Source: Christensenella sp. UBA941 (GTDB lineage Bacteria; Bacillota; Clostridia; Christensenellales; UBA941). Taken from it: 15,007 bases of DNA. Shown piece after piece: positions 1 to 6,605 of this stretch. Where the stretch lies: positions 1 to 15,007 of the forward strand of contig DBDD01000134.1 in the NCBI GenBank assembly GCA_002293365.1, written 5' to 3'. The notes below the pieces were generated by a model that saw only the letters and a list, made by a program, of their open reading frames with translations, did not search any database and had not been told where the DNA came from. Numbering within the stretch: the first letter of the stretch is position 1; each line of letters opens with the position of its first letter. The position numbers and the translations under genes are program-made.

Positions 1-30
1 GGTAGCTGCCGGAGAACTTTTTTTACAAGA

Positions 31-66
31 ACCCCTCGTTTGCGACTAGGCTTACGAGGGGTTTTT
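31..66 (+). terminator. Rho-independent terminator of a gene left of the window
   Basis: A 9-bp perfect stem (ACCCCTCGT at 31-39 with ACGAGGGGT at 54-62) closes a 14-nt loop and runs into five T residues at 62-66. The T-run sits 3' on the plus strand, so it should end a plus-strand transcript from beyond the left edge. A T-rich stretch at 18-24 lies on the other side but is separated from the stem, so minus-strand use is less likely. Confidence 0.7.
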
Positions 67-85
67 GCGTGTGATTATATATGTT

Positions 86-130
86 TACCCATCCGGCCGC
101 TTTGCGGCCGGATGGGTATATTGTTTTTTA
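86..130 (+). terminator. Long GC-rich hairpin followed by T-rich tract
   Basis: A perfect 15-bp inverted repeat (86-100 with 104-118) has a 3-nt TTT loop and is followed by a T-rich tract at 119-129. This reads as a second plus-strand intrinsic terminator, 20 bp after the first. On the minus strand the hairpin is followed by AACATATATAATC, which is not a good T-run. It might still protect the 3' end of the minus-strand lipoprotein transcript. Confidence 0.5.
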
Positions 131-179
131 TAGTCTTTCGCGGGGCAAAGCCCCGCGAAAGACTACGCGAAAGACTATA
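129..179. repeat. Hairpin plus 12-bp tandem repeat that allows an alternative fold
   Basis: A perfect 16-bp inverted repeat (131-146 with 150-165, loop AAA) is followed at once by a second copy of its outer right arm. CGCGAAAGACTA occurs at 154-165 and again at 166-177. The left arm at 129-142 can therefore pair with the near copy or with the distal copy. Neither strand has a convincing T-run directly after it, so I do not call it a terminator. Confidence 0.6.
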
Positions 180-196
180 GGAATGATTTATTAATC

Positions 197-224
197 TTGT
201 AGGGATGACCTTTGGCCGTCCGTG
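197..224 (+). repeat. Dispersed palindromic element, copy 1 (TTGTAGGG family)
   Basis: TTGTAGGGATGACC followed by TTTGGCCGTCCG forms an imperfect hairpin (203-210 with 214-221, one G-T wobble and one mismatch). Three other sites in the window start with the same TGTAGGG head and go straight into a short palindrome (4807, 7861, and 10878 on the minus strand). It lies 17 bp past the stop codon of the minus-strand lipoprotein gene. Confidence 0.55.
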
Positions 225-240
225 ATTAAAAATGCTGTTC

Positions 241-981
241 TTATAAATCGCTCGCATGCGGAGGGATTTTAGGGTCCCCGCTCGGCGGCGGCTCTGTCGG
301 CAGGGGCCGCACGAGCAGCTTTTCGCCGCGTTCGGCATAGGCCATAACGTCGTAATAGCGAATATCTATGCCGGGGTCGGCGTCATTTGCGGATGGGGAA
401 GGCGGTGCGGCATGAATCTGAGCGCGATAGAGATAGGCGTGCATCAGCGTTGCGTCTTGGCCGCCGCTTGTAGCGTTGAGAACGAATGCGCTTGATTCGT
501 CGGTTTGATTCGAGAAAACTTCGCACTGCCAGCCGTAGAGGCCGGAAAGCGGGTCATGCCCCACGTATTCGCGCACGTCGGCCATGGTAAGCGCTTCGCC
601 CTTTTGCGCAAGTGCGATCACGTCCGCAAGCGTCATTTGCAGCCCGTAATGGAAGCGCAGATTTTCACGCGCGACATCCGGAGCGGCGTTAGCGGCCGTT
701 TCTTCGATAGCGAGCCGTTCGCTATCCTTAAAATTAACTCCGCGCGCATGAACGATATTGATGATTAACTCGGAAGGCGTATTCATTGTAATATTGACCG
801 AATCTATTTTATCGATAGCTTCGAGCGCTTTCCGAATGGTGTCTTGCTGTAAATAACGTCGGTAGTCTTCTTGATCCGACGAGCTCATCGGCTGAACCGC
901 TGGGCTTTGATGCTGTCCGCAGGATATCAGGATCGAAGAAGCAAGAATAAATAGAGCTACGCATAATACGCGTCGTATCAT
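241..981 (-). CDS. Putative lipoprotein of unknown function
   Basis: This gene encodes about 246 residues with a lipoprotein signal: a charged start (MIRR), a hydrophobic stretch and the lipobox LISC with Cys21, so the mature protein should be lipid-anchored outside the membrane. The rest is soluble and mixed in composition, with no domain I can name. The frame also opens at a TTG at 996, but the ATG at 981 is preferred because GGGGGCG lies about 7 nt upstream of it and a well-formed promoter lies just before that. It follows the large secreted protein on the same strand, but its own promoter argues for at least partly independent expression. Secretion is confident; function is unknown. Confidence 0.8.
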   Translation of the reverse strand: MIRRVLCVALFILASSILISCGQHQSPAVQPMSSSDQEDYRRYLQQDTIRKALEAIDKIDSVNITMNTPSELIINIVHARGVNFKDSERLAIEETAANAAPDVARENLRFHYGLQMTLADVIALAQKGEALTMADVREYVGHDPLSGLYGWQCEVFSNQTDESSAFVLNATSGGQDATLMHAYLYRAQIHAAPPSPSANDADPGIDIRYYDVMAYAERGEKLLVRPLPTEPPPSGDPKIPPHASDL

Positions 982-1006
982 ATATATCGCCCCCAATTAT
1001 ATCCAG

Positions 1007-1035
1007 AGCATATATGAAAGCAGTGGCCGTGTCAA
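1007..1035 (-). promoter_or_regulatory. Sigma-A-type promoter of the lipoprotein gene
   Basis: Read on the minus strand, TTGACA (1030-1035, perfect -35) is separated by exactly 17 bp from TATGCT (1007-1012, 4 of 6 matches to TATAAT). Transcription would start near position 1000, giving a leader of about 20 nt that contains the GGGGGCG ribosome binding site before the ATG at 981. This is the best -35 and spacer combination in the window. Confidence 0.65.
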
Positions 1036-1049
1036 CAGCGCTGGCCCTA

Positions 1050-3260
1050 CTATTTCCGGTAGCTAAGGTGCGTTGTTCTGTTTGATTTCTTTCGAAAGCG
1101 CCGCTTATAAAATAGATATGCTAACGCGCCGAGCGCTATAGCGAGCGCTGAAGCACCCGCGATGACCGCCGTCATAAGCGCATCGTTCGTTTCGGTATGT
1201 AATTCAATTTCCGCAAGAGGCGTTTCTACAATGGCTTCCGCTGCCTCTGCCGTTACGCGAATAGGCTCAGAAAGCTCGTGCGTTTCGCCGTTGCCGCTTT
1301 CGCATGTAATAACAATATGGCCGCTATGTTCGCCTTCTTCGCTTAGCACTAGAAGTTCGACGTTAACGCTTTCCGACGACAAAAGCGCCCTACTAAAATA
1401 GCTTTCGAAGGTCGTCAGCCCGTCACCCTCGGCTTGCGCGCGCACATTGCGGATCTCCGCCATGCCAAGATTCAAAAGCTTTACGCGTACGGGAAAGGGC
1501 TCGCCAGCGGTTACAACGTTTCCGCCGTTAACTATCGCAGGCTCGGTCTCGACGCGTACACGTTGGAGCAGCGATATCGATATGGACTGGGAGAATGAGG
1601 CGGATTCGCCGTCTTCGCCTTCATATTCGAGCGATATGTCTATGCTGGCCGGGCCTTGCATAGCGTTGTCGCGCGCCGAAATGTCGAAAAAAACGCTGGC
1701 GGATTCGTTTGCGGCGATCGATTCGATATATTGCGTATTGCTTGTGCCTGGCTCAAGCAGAAGCATATCGCCAGGCGTAATAGCGACGCGCAGCCTATAG
1801 GCGGACGATGTAGCGGCGTTGTTGCGTAATTGGAGCGCTAGGCGCGCGGTATCGCCGGCATAGAGACTTTCGGAAGCCTGTCCGCCGACTGCGAGCGCGT
1901 AGCCTTCGAGCGTCAAAACCGGCGGGTCGGGAGAAACGTTTTCGCTCGCTTCGCTAGCGGCTTCGGGTTCGACATACAGGAATGTAGTCAAAAGACACTC
2001 GCTGGTTACGCCGCCATTTCGGTATTTTGCCTTAAAGGTTAGCGGCTTGTTGCCGCCGTTTTCGTCGGGAAGGAGCTTAAAGTTGAATTCTACAAGCGTC
2101 GATTCGCCTTGCGCGAGATTATCGAGCGCTTGGGTATAGTTGACTGCCTCGAAGACTATAGGGCATTCGTCGGCGTCGGCGGAGAAGACAGGTTCGATGG
2201 TAATGCCGGTTAAGTCGCCGTTTGAAACGAGCGGAAGGCGAACAGTGATACGTTCGCCGCCTTTGCCTCGCGGCGCGAGCAGAGAGCCGCCCTTCCATGT
2301 TGCCGAGAGCGTCAACGCGCTCGGCGCGCCGCCGGAGCCGAGTACGTTTACGTATTGCGTAAGCGTAAATTCAACGTCCTCAGTGATCGTAGTGCCATTC
2401 GCTATATCGTAGCGCCAGACAGTGGCGCTAAGCGTGAAGCGTACCGGATACGCGCCTGCCTCGGCTTCGGGCGATATGCGGAATTCAAACGAAACGTCCA
2501 TGCGGGCGTTATGGCCCATGTCGTTTAGCGTGCGCAGGTAGCTCGCTTTCTCTATATCAAAAGGCCAGTCGGAGATACTATCGGCGTCGCCGCGCCGCCG
2601 TTCGGGAATGTCGGGTTCGATCGTTATGTTTCGAAGAGCATAAGATTCCATCGGGAAGTATTCGCGGTTTACGGCGAGCGGGAGCGTAATGAGTACGGCG
2701 TCGCCCGGATTGCCCTCGGGCGCGGGTGCGCCTGTATCAGCGAGTACAATCGCGTTCGCATCGCTTGCGTCGATGGTGAGTTTTTCGGAGGGGCCGGCAG
2801 TAGCCGATGGGCGGGCCGTAGAGGAAGAGCCCGGTGAGGCGGTTGGCGATGAAGCGGGGCGCGCTTGTAGCGTTTGGGAAATTACCTCACATATGTGTTC
2901 GGGCGCATATGCGCTGGCAGTAAATCTGAGTGGTACCGGAACGGGGTTTTCGCCCAAAACGGGGGCGTTTTCCGGCAGGTAGACGAAGTCGTAGGCGGTA
3001 CCCTCTACAAGCGCGAAAGAATAGAGCGCGAAAGCTTCGCCCTGTTCGCTTATTTCTACGGGCGGGATTATTGTATCGGAGCCGGCGGGTTCGACGTGAT
3101 AGTCGGTCGCGGACCAATAGGAGGCCACGAAGATGCGGATGATCACAGCATCGCCGGGCGCTGCGCCGGCGCCAGTAAAGAATATCGAAATCAGCAGAGA
3201 AAAAGCGAAGGTACAGGAAAGCAGGCAAGAGAAAAGGGAAGAAAAGCGCAAATGCCTCAT
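1050..3260 (-). CDS. Secreted, C-terminally membrane-anchored multi-domain protein with Ig/CARDB-like repeats
   Basis: This is a 736-residue protein. A signal peptide (residues 1 to about 34) ends near GAGAAPGDA. It is followed by an N-terminal beta-rich domain, a Ser/Pro/Thr/Ala-rich linker (about 136-163), and four beta-sandwich-like modules. Two share the pattern LTL/I..ITVRLPL....L..ITIEP (about 165-310 and 320-430). Two resemble CARDB/COG1361-type domains (AGDTARLALQLRN and AGEPFPVRVKLLNLG, about 450-690). A transmembrane helix (about 694-717) and a basic tail YKRRFRKK end the protein. The expected topology is a large extracellular part with a short cytosolic tail. COG1361-like proteins act in surface adhesion or alongside exporters, but no partner is visible here. 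The ribosome binding site GGGTG is weak. Confidence 0.75.
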   Translation of the reverse strand: MRHLRFSSLFSCLLSCTFAFSLLISIFFTGAGAAPGDAVIIRIFVASYWSATDYHVEPAGSDTIIPPVEISEQGEAFALYSFALVEGTAYDFVYLPENAPVLGENPVPVPLRFTASAYAPEHICEVISQTLQARPASSPTASPGSSSTARPSATAGPSEKLTIDASDANAIVLADTGAPAPEGNPGDAVLITLPLAVNREYFPMESYALRNITIEPDIPERRRGDADSISDWPFDIEKASYLRTLNDMGHNARMDVSFEFRISPEAEAGAYPVRFTLSATVWRYDIANGTTITEDVEFTLTQYVNVLGSGGAPSALTLSATWKGGSLLAPRGKGGERITVRLPLVSNGDLTGITIEPVFSADADECPIVFEAVNYTQALDNLAQGESTLVEFNFKLLPDENGGNKPLTFKAKYRNGGVTSECLLTTFLYVEPEAASEASENVSPDPPVLTLEGYALAVGGQASESLYAGDTARLALQLRNNAATSSAYRLRVAITPGDMLLLEPGTSNTQYIESIAANESASVFFDISARDNAMQGPASIDISLEYEGEDGESASFSQSISISLLQRVRVETEPAIVNGGNVVTAGEPFPVRVKLLNLGMAEIRNVRAQAEGDGLTTFESYFSRALLSSESVNVELLVLSEEGEHSGHIVITCESGNGETHELSEPIRVTAEAAEAIVETPLAEIELHTETNDALMTAVIAGASALAIALGALAYLFYKRRFRKKSNRTTHLSYRK

Positions 3261-3315
3261 ATATTAACACACCCAATGCTATGAATCCTATTGTCGAGAA
3301 ATCCGCATGAAAAAC

Positions 3316-3324
3316 AGTATATCA
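3316..3324 (-). promoter_or_regulatory. Extended -10 promoter for the large secreted protein
   Basis: Read on the minus strand, TGA-TATACT is a TGn extended -10 motif (TATACT at 3316-3321, TG at 3323-3324). No good -35 hexamer lies 16-18 bp upstream, as is common for extended -10 promoters. Transcription would begin near 3310, about 50 nt before the ATG at 3260. Nothing else with clear meaning was seen in the 172-bp gap 3261-3432. Confidence 0.45.
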
Positions 3325-3432
3325 CCGAACAAACCGTTGAAATTATTCTTGTTTTGTCGAAATGCGTAGAAATGCTATATAGATGGTTTTTGACAGTCTG
3401 TGGCCGGGTTTGGCTGCGATATCAGGCTAAGG

Positions 3433-4209
3433 CTATATCCGGCGTGAAATCTCATATAGAAATATCCCGGCCGCAAGCGCGACGTTGAGCGATTCCGCGC
3501 GCCCGGGCATGGGCAAACGTACGCGCGTGCAAATATTCGCGATTTCGCTCCGGAGGCCGCTGCCTTCGCTGCCGGCGACAACGCAGACGTTTTCGAGAAG
3601 ATGTGGGGCGGGGGCGGGGGCGGGGAGGTCTTCTTCGCCGTGTACGTCCGCCGCAAAGAGCTTGAAGCCCTTCGATTTATAATCTAATAAATCGGTTAGG
3701 AGTGAGGCGGATTTCCGTATGGGCAGATGATAGCAGGAGAACGCGCTCGCGCGTACGGCCTTGGGCGAAAACGGCTCTGCGCAGCCTTCGCCAAGCAAGA
3801 CGAAGCTTGCGCCGAAAGCGTCCGCGGCGCGAAGAAGCGTGCCAAGGTTGCCGGGATCCTGTACGCCGTCGAGCGCAAGCACGAGACCGGACGGCGCGCC
3901 GGGCGGGCAGACCGGCGTTTTTACGACAAATACCGCCCCTTGCGGCGCGCGCGTATCCGAAAGCGCATCCAAAACGTTTTCTGACACGCACATAAGCTCT
4001 GCGCCGGTTTTCGCTATGCTTGCGGCGTGTTCTGATATAAACGCCGCGTCGCAAAAAGCGCGTTCGACGTTGATATGAAAAGCCAGCAGCTCGCTTAGCG
4101 CCTTTGGCCCTTCGGCAAGGTGCAGCCCGCTATCTTGCCGCGCCTTATGCGTCTTGAGCGCGCGCGCGGCCTTGACGGCAGGATTGTTGACGCTCGTGAG
4201 TACGTTCAT
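3433..4209 (-). CDS. TrmH/SpoU-family RNA 2'-O-methyltransferase
   Basis: The 258-residue product carries the three SPOUT (SpoU) motifs: motif 1 DPGNLGTLLRAADAFG (118-133), motif 2 VVAGSEGSGL (210-219) and motif 3 LPMPGRAESLNVALAAG (232-248). An N-terminal substrate-binding part contains HLAEGPKAL. Such enzymes use S-adenosylmethionine, through a knotted fold, to methylate a ribose 2'-OH in rRNA or tRNA in the cytoplasm; the target cannot be read from the sequence. The frame is open further upstream to 4362, but the ATG at 4209 is chosen. It overlaps the TGA stop of the YcxB-like gene as ATGA (4206-4209), implying translational coupling, and gives the usual family N-terminus. An APAPAP stretch (197-202) is encoded by a G-quadruplex-like tract. 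Confidence 0.92.
   Translation of the reverse strand: MNVLTSVNNPAVKAARALKTHKARQDSGLHLAEGPKALSELLAFHINVERAFCDAAFISEHAASIAKTGAELMCVSENVLDALSDTRAPQGAVFVVKTPVCPPGAPSGLVLALDGVQDPGNLGTLLRAADAFGASFVLLGEGCAEPFSPKAVRASAFSCYHLPIRKSASLLTDLLDYKSKGFKLFAADVHGEEDLPAPAPAPHLLENVCVVAGSEGSGLRSEIANICTRVRLPMPGRAESLNVALAAGIFLYEISRRI
3605..3625 (+). other. G-quadruplex motif inside the methyltransferase gene
   Basis: Four G-runs of 4, 5, 5 and 4 bases are separated by single C residues on the plus strand, which is the template strand of the methyltransferase gene. This fits the intramolecular G-quadruplex pattern with 1-nt loops. In the protein it encodes the alternating Ala-Pro segment between strands of the catalytic domain. 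Confidence 0.6.
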
Positions 4210-4787
4210 GCTTTTGGATCGCTCGAAGCGTCGTTGGCGGTTTCGTCGTTCGCCTGGAACGCCTCCGCGAGCTCGCCTGGCCCGATAGTCGCGCATTTCG
4301 GCAGAATCTTCTTGAGAAACGCTAAGTCGAGCTCGTGCAGCTGTCGCTTGGGAAATATGCACGCTTGGCCTCCGGTGACGAAGAAGAAGAAATAGTTATT
4401 GTTTTCGAGAGCGCGGTCGAGGCGCGTATAGGCGTATTCGGCTCTATTGCCGGCTCCTCCATTGACGACGAAGCCGTCGGAGCTAAGAACGAACGTAAAC
4501 TTATTGCCGAAATCCTTTTGAGCCTCTTTGAACTGGCGCAAAGCCGGCGCAATAAGCGCGCGCAGGAAGATGAGCACGAATATGACGGCCAGCGCGGCGT
4601 ACGGCAGCATCAGCGCCCAAAGCGAGACGTTCGACTGTGAGCCGACATATCCCAAAAGAAACGCTCCCGCAGGTATCGCGATAATGAGCGGAATCGCCGC
4701 GAGCAGCATCAGCTTCTTGTTCATTAACATCATGAACAGCGAGATATAGTCCTTGCGTTCGAGGGTGATTTCTATCTTTCGTTCCAT
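4206..4787 (-). CDS. YcxB-like membrane protein
   Basis: The 193-residue product has an N-terminal amphipathic start, two transmembrane helices (about 26-48 and 56-79) and a C-terminal cytosolic domain (about 95-165). That domain fits the YcxB-like pattern: FTFVLSSDGF, then Y.Y..L..ALENNNYFFFFVTGGQACIFPKRQL and a closing leucine-rich helix. The family is widespread in Bacillota and its function is not established. The frame is open to 4844, but the ATG at 4787 follows AGAGG with a 6-nt spacer and removes a leader with no family likeness. Its stop overlaps the start of the TrmH-like gene by 4 bp, so the two form an operon. Confidence 0.85.
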   Translation of the reverse strand: MERKIEITLERKDYISLFMMLMNKKLMLLAAIPLIIAIPAGAFLLGYVGSQSNVSLWALMLPYAALAVIFVLIFLRALIAPALRQFKEAQKDFGNKFTFVLSSDGFVVNGGAGNRAEYAYTRLDRALENNNYFFFFVTGGQACIFPKRQLHELDLAFLKKILPKCATIGPGELAEAFQANDETANDASSDPKA

Positions 4788-4806
4788 AGAGAACCTCTTT
4801 TCACAG

Positions 4807-4834
4807 TTGTAGGGGCGGATGGCGATCCGCCCGC
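4807..4834 (+). repeat. Dispersed palindromic element, copy 2
   Basis: TTGTAGGGGCGGAT leads into a perfect 8-bp stem (GGGCGGAT 4813-4820 with ATCCGCCC 4825-4832, loop GGCG). It lies in the 77-bp gap between the CoA-transferase stop and the YcxB-like start. On the minus strand it would fold in the leader of the ycxB-like mRNA, ending about 26 nt upstream of the start codon. No T-run follows on either strand. Confidence 0.65.
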
Positions 4835-4864
4835 GATATAACAATGAATAATTCTATTTTTACT

Positions 4865-5572
4865 TTACGATATCAAATGCCGCGCTATCCTTACGTCAAA
4901 CGGCAACAGGTCGAGAATATCGCGCCGGATGTCAACCCCGGGCGATACCTCGTCGAGCAAAAGCCCGCCCTCTTTGTGTAGCTTGAACACGCACCGCTCG
5001 GTGACGTAGAATATTTCCTGCCCGGTATTCAGAGCGTTCTCGGCGCTGAAGCTGACCGAAGCGACCCTATTTACGAATTTGCGGTATTTGCCCTCGCGTA
5101 GTATTTTAACGTTGCCCTCGGCGTCTTGGCTTACTTCCAGGCCGCCGGAGGTAAACGTCGCGCAGAAGACGACCTTTTTGGTGGATTGCGTGATATTCGC
5201 GAAGCCGCCTATACCGGCGAGCTTTTTAGGGGAATAGTGGCCGTTTACGTTGCCGCGCTCGTCGATTTCCAGCGCGCCGATGAAGCATACGTTTAGCCCG
5301 CCGCCGTCGTAAAAGTCGAACTGCTGCGCCATGTCGTAGATCGTATCCGCGCCCACAGTCGCGCCGAAGGAGCGCCCGAAGGCTGGTAAGCCGCCCATCG
5401 CCCCCGATTCGACCGTCAGCGTTATATCCTGCAAAAGGCCCTCTTTTGCGGCGAGTAAAGCGACGCTTTCCGGAATGCCTATGCCGATATTCGCGATATC
5501 GCCGCGATTTAGCTCCCGGTAGGCGCGCTTACCGACTAGCGCGCGCGATATCGGCCGGGGAATTGGCCTCAT
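4865..5572 (-). CDS. Family I CoA-transferase, C-terminal (beta) half in a shifted frame
   Basis: This frame encodes the second half of an acetate/propionate-type CoA-transferase (Pct/YdiF family). Conserved blocks visible are ANIGIGIPE (27-35), LTVESGAMGG with the catalytic Glu at residue 55, QFDFYDGGGLNVCFIG, GIGGFANITQ, CATFTSGGL, YVTERCVFKL and VSPGVDIRRDIL. The enzyme moves CoA between acyl-CoA and a free acid through a glutamyl-CoA intermediate in the cytoplasm. The frame is open to 5656; 5572 is the only ATG in it before the conserved core, and it has no convincing ribosome binding site (GGGCGGC upstream). It overlaps the first half by 44 bp, read one base forward of it. It is either a broken single-chain gene, a coupled second subunit, or the product of a frameshift. 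Confidence 0.75.
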   Translation of the reverse strand: MRPIPRPISRALVGKRAYRELNRGDIANIGIGIPESVALLAAKEGLLQDITLTVESGAMGGLPAFGRSFGATVGADTIYDMAQQFDFYDGGGLNVCFIGALEIDERGNVNGHYSPKKLAGIGGFANITQSTKKVVFCATFTSGGLEVSQDAEGNVKILREGKYRKFVNRVASVSFSAENALNTGQEIFYVTERCVFKLHKEGGLLLDEVSPGVDIRRDILDLLPFDVRIARHLIS

Positions 5573-5621
5573 GTTCTGCCGCCCAATGCCCGATATCGCA
5601 AGGTTTGACGTATTTATCGCC
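5529..5621 (-). other. Frame junction between the CoA-transferase halves
   Basis: The alpha-half frame matches the family up to SFSGDKYVKP (about 5630-5598), then continues without likeness to its TAA at 5529. The beta-half frame becomes family-like from RPISRALVGKRAYREL (about 5557 on). The switch from frame one to frame two is +1 (one surplus base, or two missing). A run of four C at 5558-5561 (GGGG on the plus strand) lies where the likeness changes over. Removing one base from it would give a continuous chain of roughly 515 residues, the usual single-chain length. A sequencing or assembly error cannot be excluded. Confidence 0.65.
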
Positions 5622-6395
5622 CGAGAAGCTTGGCTCGTAGCCCGCGACGCTGACAACCTGCCCTTGCTGCGGGCAAACGACGACAGCGTCCACCAATATG
5701 CCCGGTATGATTACATTGCGCGGGCGCAGATGGTGCTCTATCGTGCGCTCGACCTGTACTATCACCTTGCCGCCGCGGCGCTTGACAGCTTGCGCGAGCG
5801 CGAGCGCGTCTATCGTGGCGCACTCCTTTTCAAAGGAGATGTTGCCGGAGGGATCGCAGCTCGTGCCCTTGATCAGGGCGATATCGAGCTTTGGCGTTTT
5901 GTATAGTAGGTAGCGTTCGCCGCTTTCGCGAACCTCGCGCACCCATTCCTCGTTCGAGCTCGCATTCAGCCGGTAGCCGTTGTATTTCGGGTCGACAAAG
6001 AGGTTTAGGCCGATTTTCGTCGTATAAAACGGCATGCCCGCCGCCGCCGCGCGCACCATGTGCGACATTACGCCCAGCGGAAGGTTATAGGCCTCGAGCT
6101 CGCCCGAAAGAATCTTTGCGGTTGTACAGGGCATAGAGCCCATATGCCCGAGCACGACTTTGGAGACGGCGCCGGCGGCGATATGGCCTTCGCACGGGGA
6201 ATCCGCCTCCCAATCGCCGAAACCGGCGCTGCAAAATACGGTCAGGCCTTTCGGGGAGCCGGTTTCTTTAAAGCGCTTTGCGATACCCTCGTGGAGCTGT
6301 ACGGGGTTCGCCAGCGCCAGAAACGAGTTCACGCCGATACAGTCGCCGTCTTTGATAAGCGCTACGGCTTCGTCGAGCGTCATAATTCTTTCCAC
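5529..6395 (-). CDS. Family I CoA-transferase, N-terminal (alpha) half
   Basis: The 288-residue frame carries the first half of a Pct/YdiF-type acyl-CoA:acetate CoA-transferase. Visible blocks are MTLDEAVALIKDGDCIGV at the N-terminus, GSPKGLTVFCSAGFG, VVLGHMGSMP, EAYNLPLGVMSHMVRA, TKIGLNLFVDP, ALIKGTSCDPSGNISFEKE, GGKVIVQVERT and VIIPGILVDAVVV. The start is GTG at 6395: AGGGTGA sits 6 nt before it, and the resulting MERIMTLDEA lines up with the family N-terminus. ATG at 6383 is the alternative. A promoter lies directly upstream. It lacks the catalytic glutamate, which is in the other half, so alone it should be inactive. Substrate (acetate, propionate, lactate or butyrate) is not decidable from sequence. 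Confidence 0.85.
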   Translation of the reverse strand: MERIMTLDEAVALIKDGDCIGVNSFLALANPVQLHEGIAKRFKETGSPKGLTVFCSAGFGDWEADSPCEGHIAAGAVSKVVLGHMGSMPCTTAKILSGELEAYNLPLGVMSHMVRAAAAGMPFYTTKIGLNLFVDPKYNGYRLNASSNEEWVREVRESGERYLLYKTPKLDIALIKGTSCDPSGNISFEKECATIDALALAQAVKRRGGKVIVQVERTIEHHLRPRNVIIPGILVDAVVVCPQQGQVVSVAGYEPSFSGDKYVKPCDIGHWAAEHEANSPADIARASR

Positions 6396-6426
6396 TGATG
6401 ATCACCCTATTCCGTCTTATACGTTT

Positions 6427-6456
6427 AGTATACTACGGGGCTTTTGCGCTCCGCAA
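6427..6456 (-). promoter_or_regulatory. Promoter of the CoA-transferase gene
   Basis: Read on the minus strand, TTGCGG (6451-6456) is followed after 18 bp by TATACT (6427-6432, 5 of 6 matches to the -10 consensus). Transcription would begin near 6420, about 25 nt before the GTG start at 6395, leaving room for the AGGGTGA ribosome binding site. It is divergent from the promoter of the NlpC/P60 gene. Confidence 0.55.
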
Positions 6457-6490
6457 CCCAAGACGTTATAATTGTGAAGCTTTGGTAAAT

Positions 6491-6519
6491 TCGGCAGACA
6501 TTTCATTGATGTCTGTCGA
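6491..6519. repeat. Inverted repeat in the divergent promoter region, operator candidate
   Basis: TCGGCAGACAT (6491-6501) and ATGTCTGTCGA (6509-6519) form an 11-bp inverted repeat with one G-T wobble and a 7-bp centre. The repeat overlaps the -35 box of the plus-strand promoter, so a dimeric regulator bound here could block that promoter. It lies between two divergent genes and has no gene to terminate. Confidence 0.55.
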
Positions 6520-6534
6520 TTTATTGATTATAGT
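6506..6534 (+). promoter_or_regulatory. Promoter of the NlpC/P60 hydrolase gene
   Basis: TTGATG (6506-6511, 4 of 6) is followed after exactly 17 bp by TATAGT (6529-6534, 5 of 6). Transcription should start near 6541, giving a leader of about 65 nt. The -35 box lies in the centre and right arm of the inverted repeat 6491-6519. Confidence 0.6.
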
Positions 6535-6605
6535 GTCTGAACCTGGAATACATACATATCAAAATATTGGATTGTGATATGAAGGCGAGGGCCGTAGGAG
6601 GGCTT

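Noticed and set aside
75..338. Minus-strand open frame of 87 codons at the left end
   Set aside because: It runs through three hairpins and into the 3' part of the lipoprotein gene in another frame; no domain, start signal or protein-like composition.
3387..3427. Perfect TTGACA on the plus strand in the gap after the methyltransferase gene
   Set aside because: No -10 at the right distance and no plus-strand gene follows.
4807..4834. Intrinsic terminator for the CoA-transferase transcript
   Set aside because: The stem is strong but no T-run follows on the minus strand; its sequence matches the dispersed element family instead.
5529..5572. Classical -1 programmed frameshift in the CoA-transferase
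   Set aside because: The needed shift is +1 (or -2), and no X XXY YYZ slippery heptamer with a downstream stem was found at the overlap; recoding remains only one of several options.
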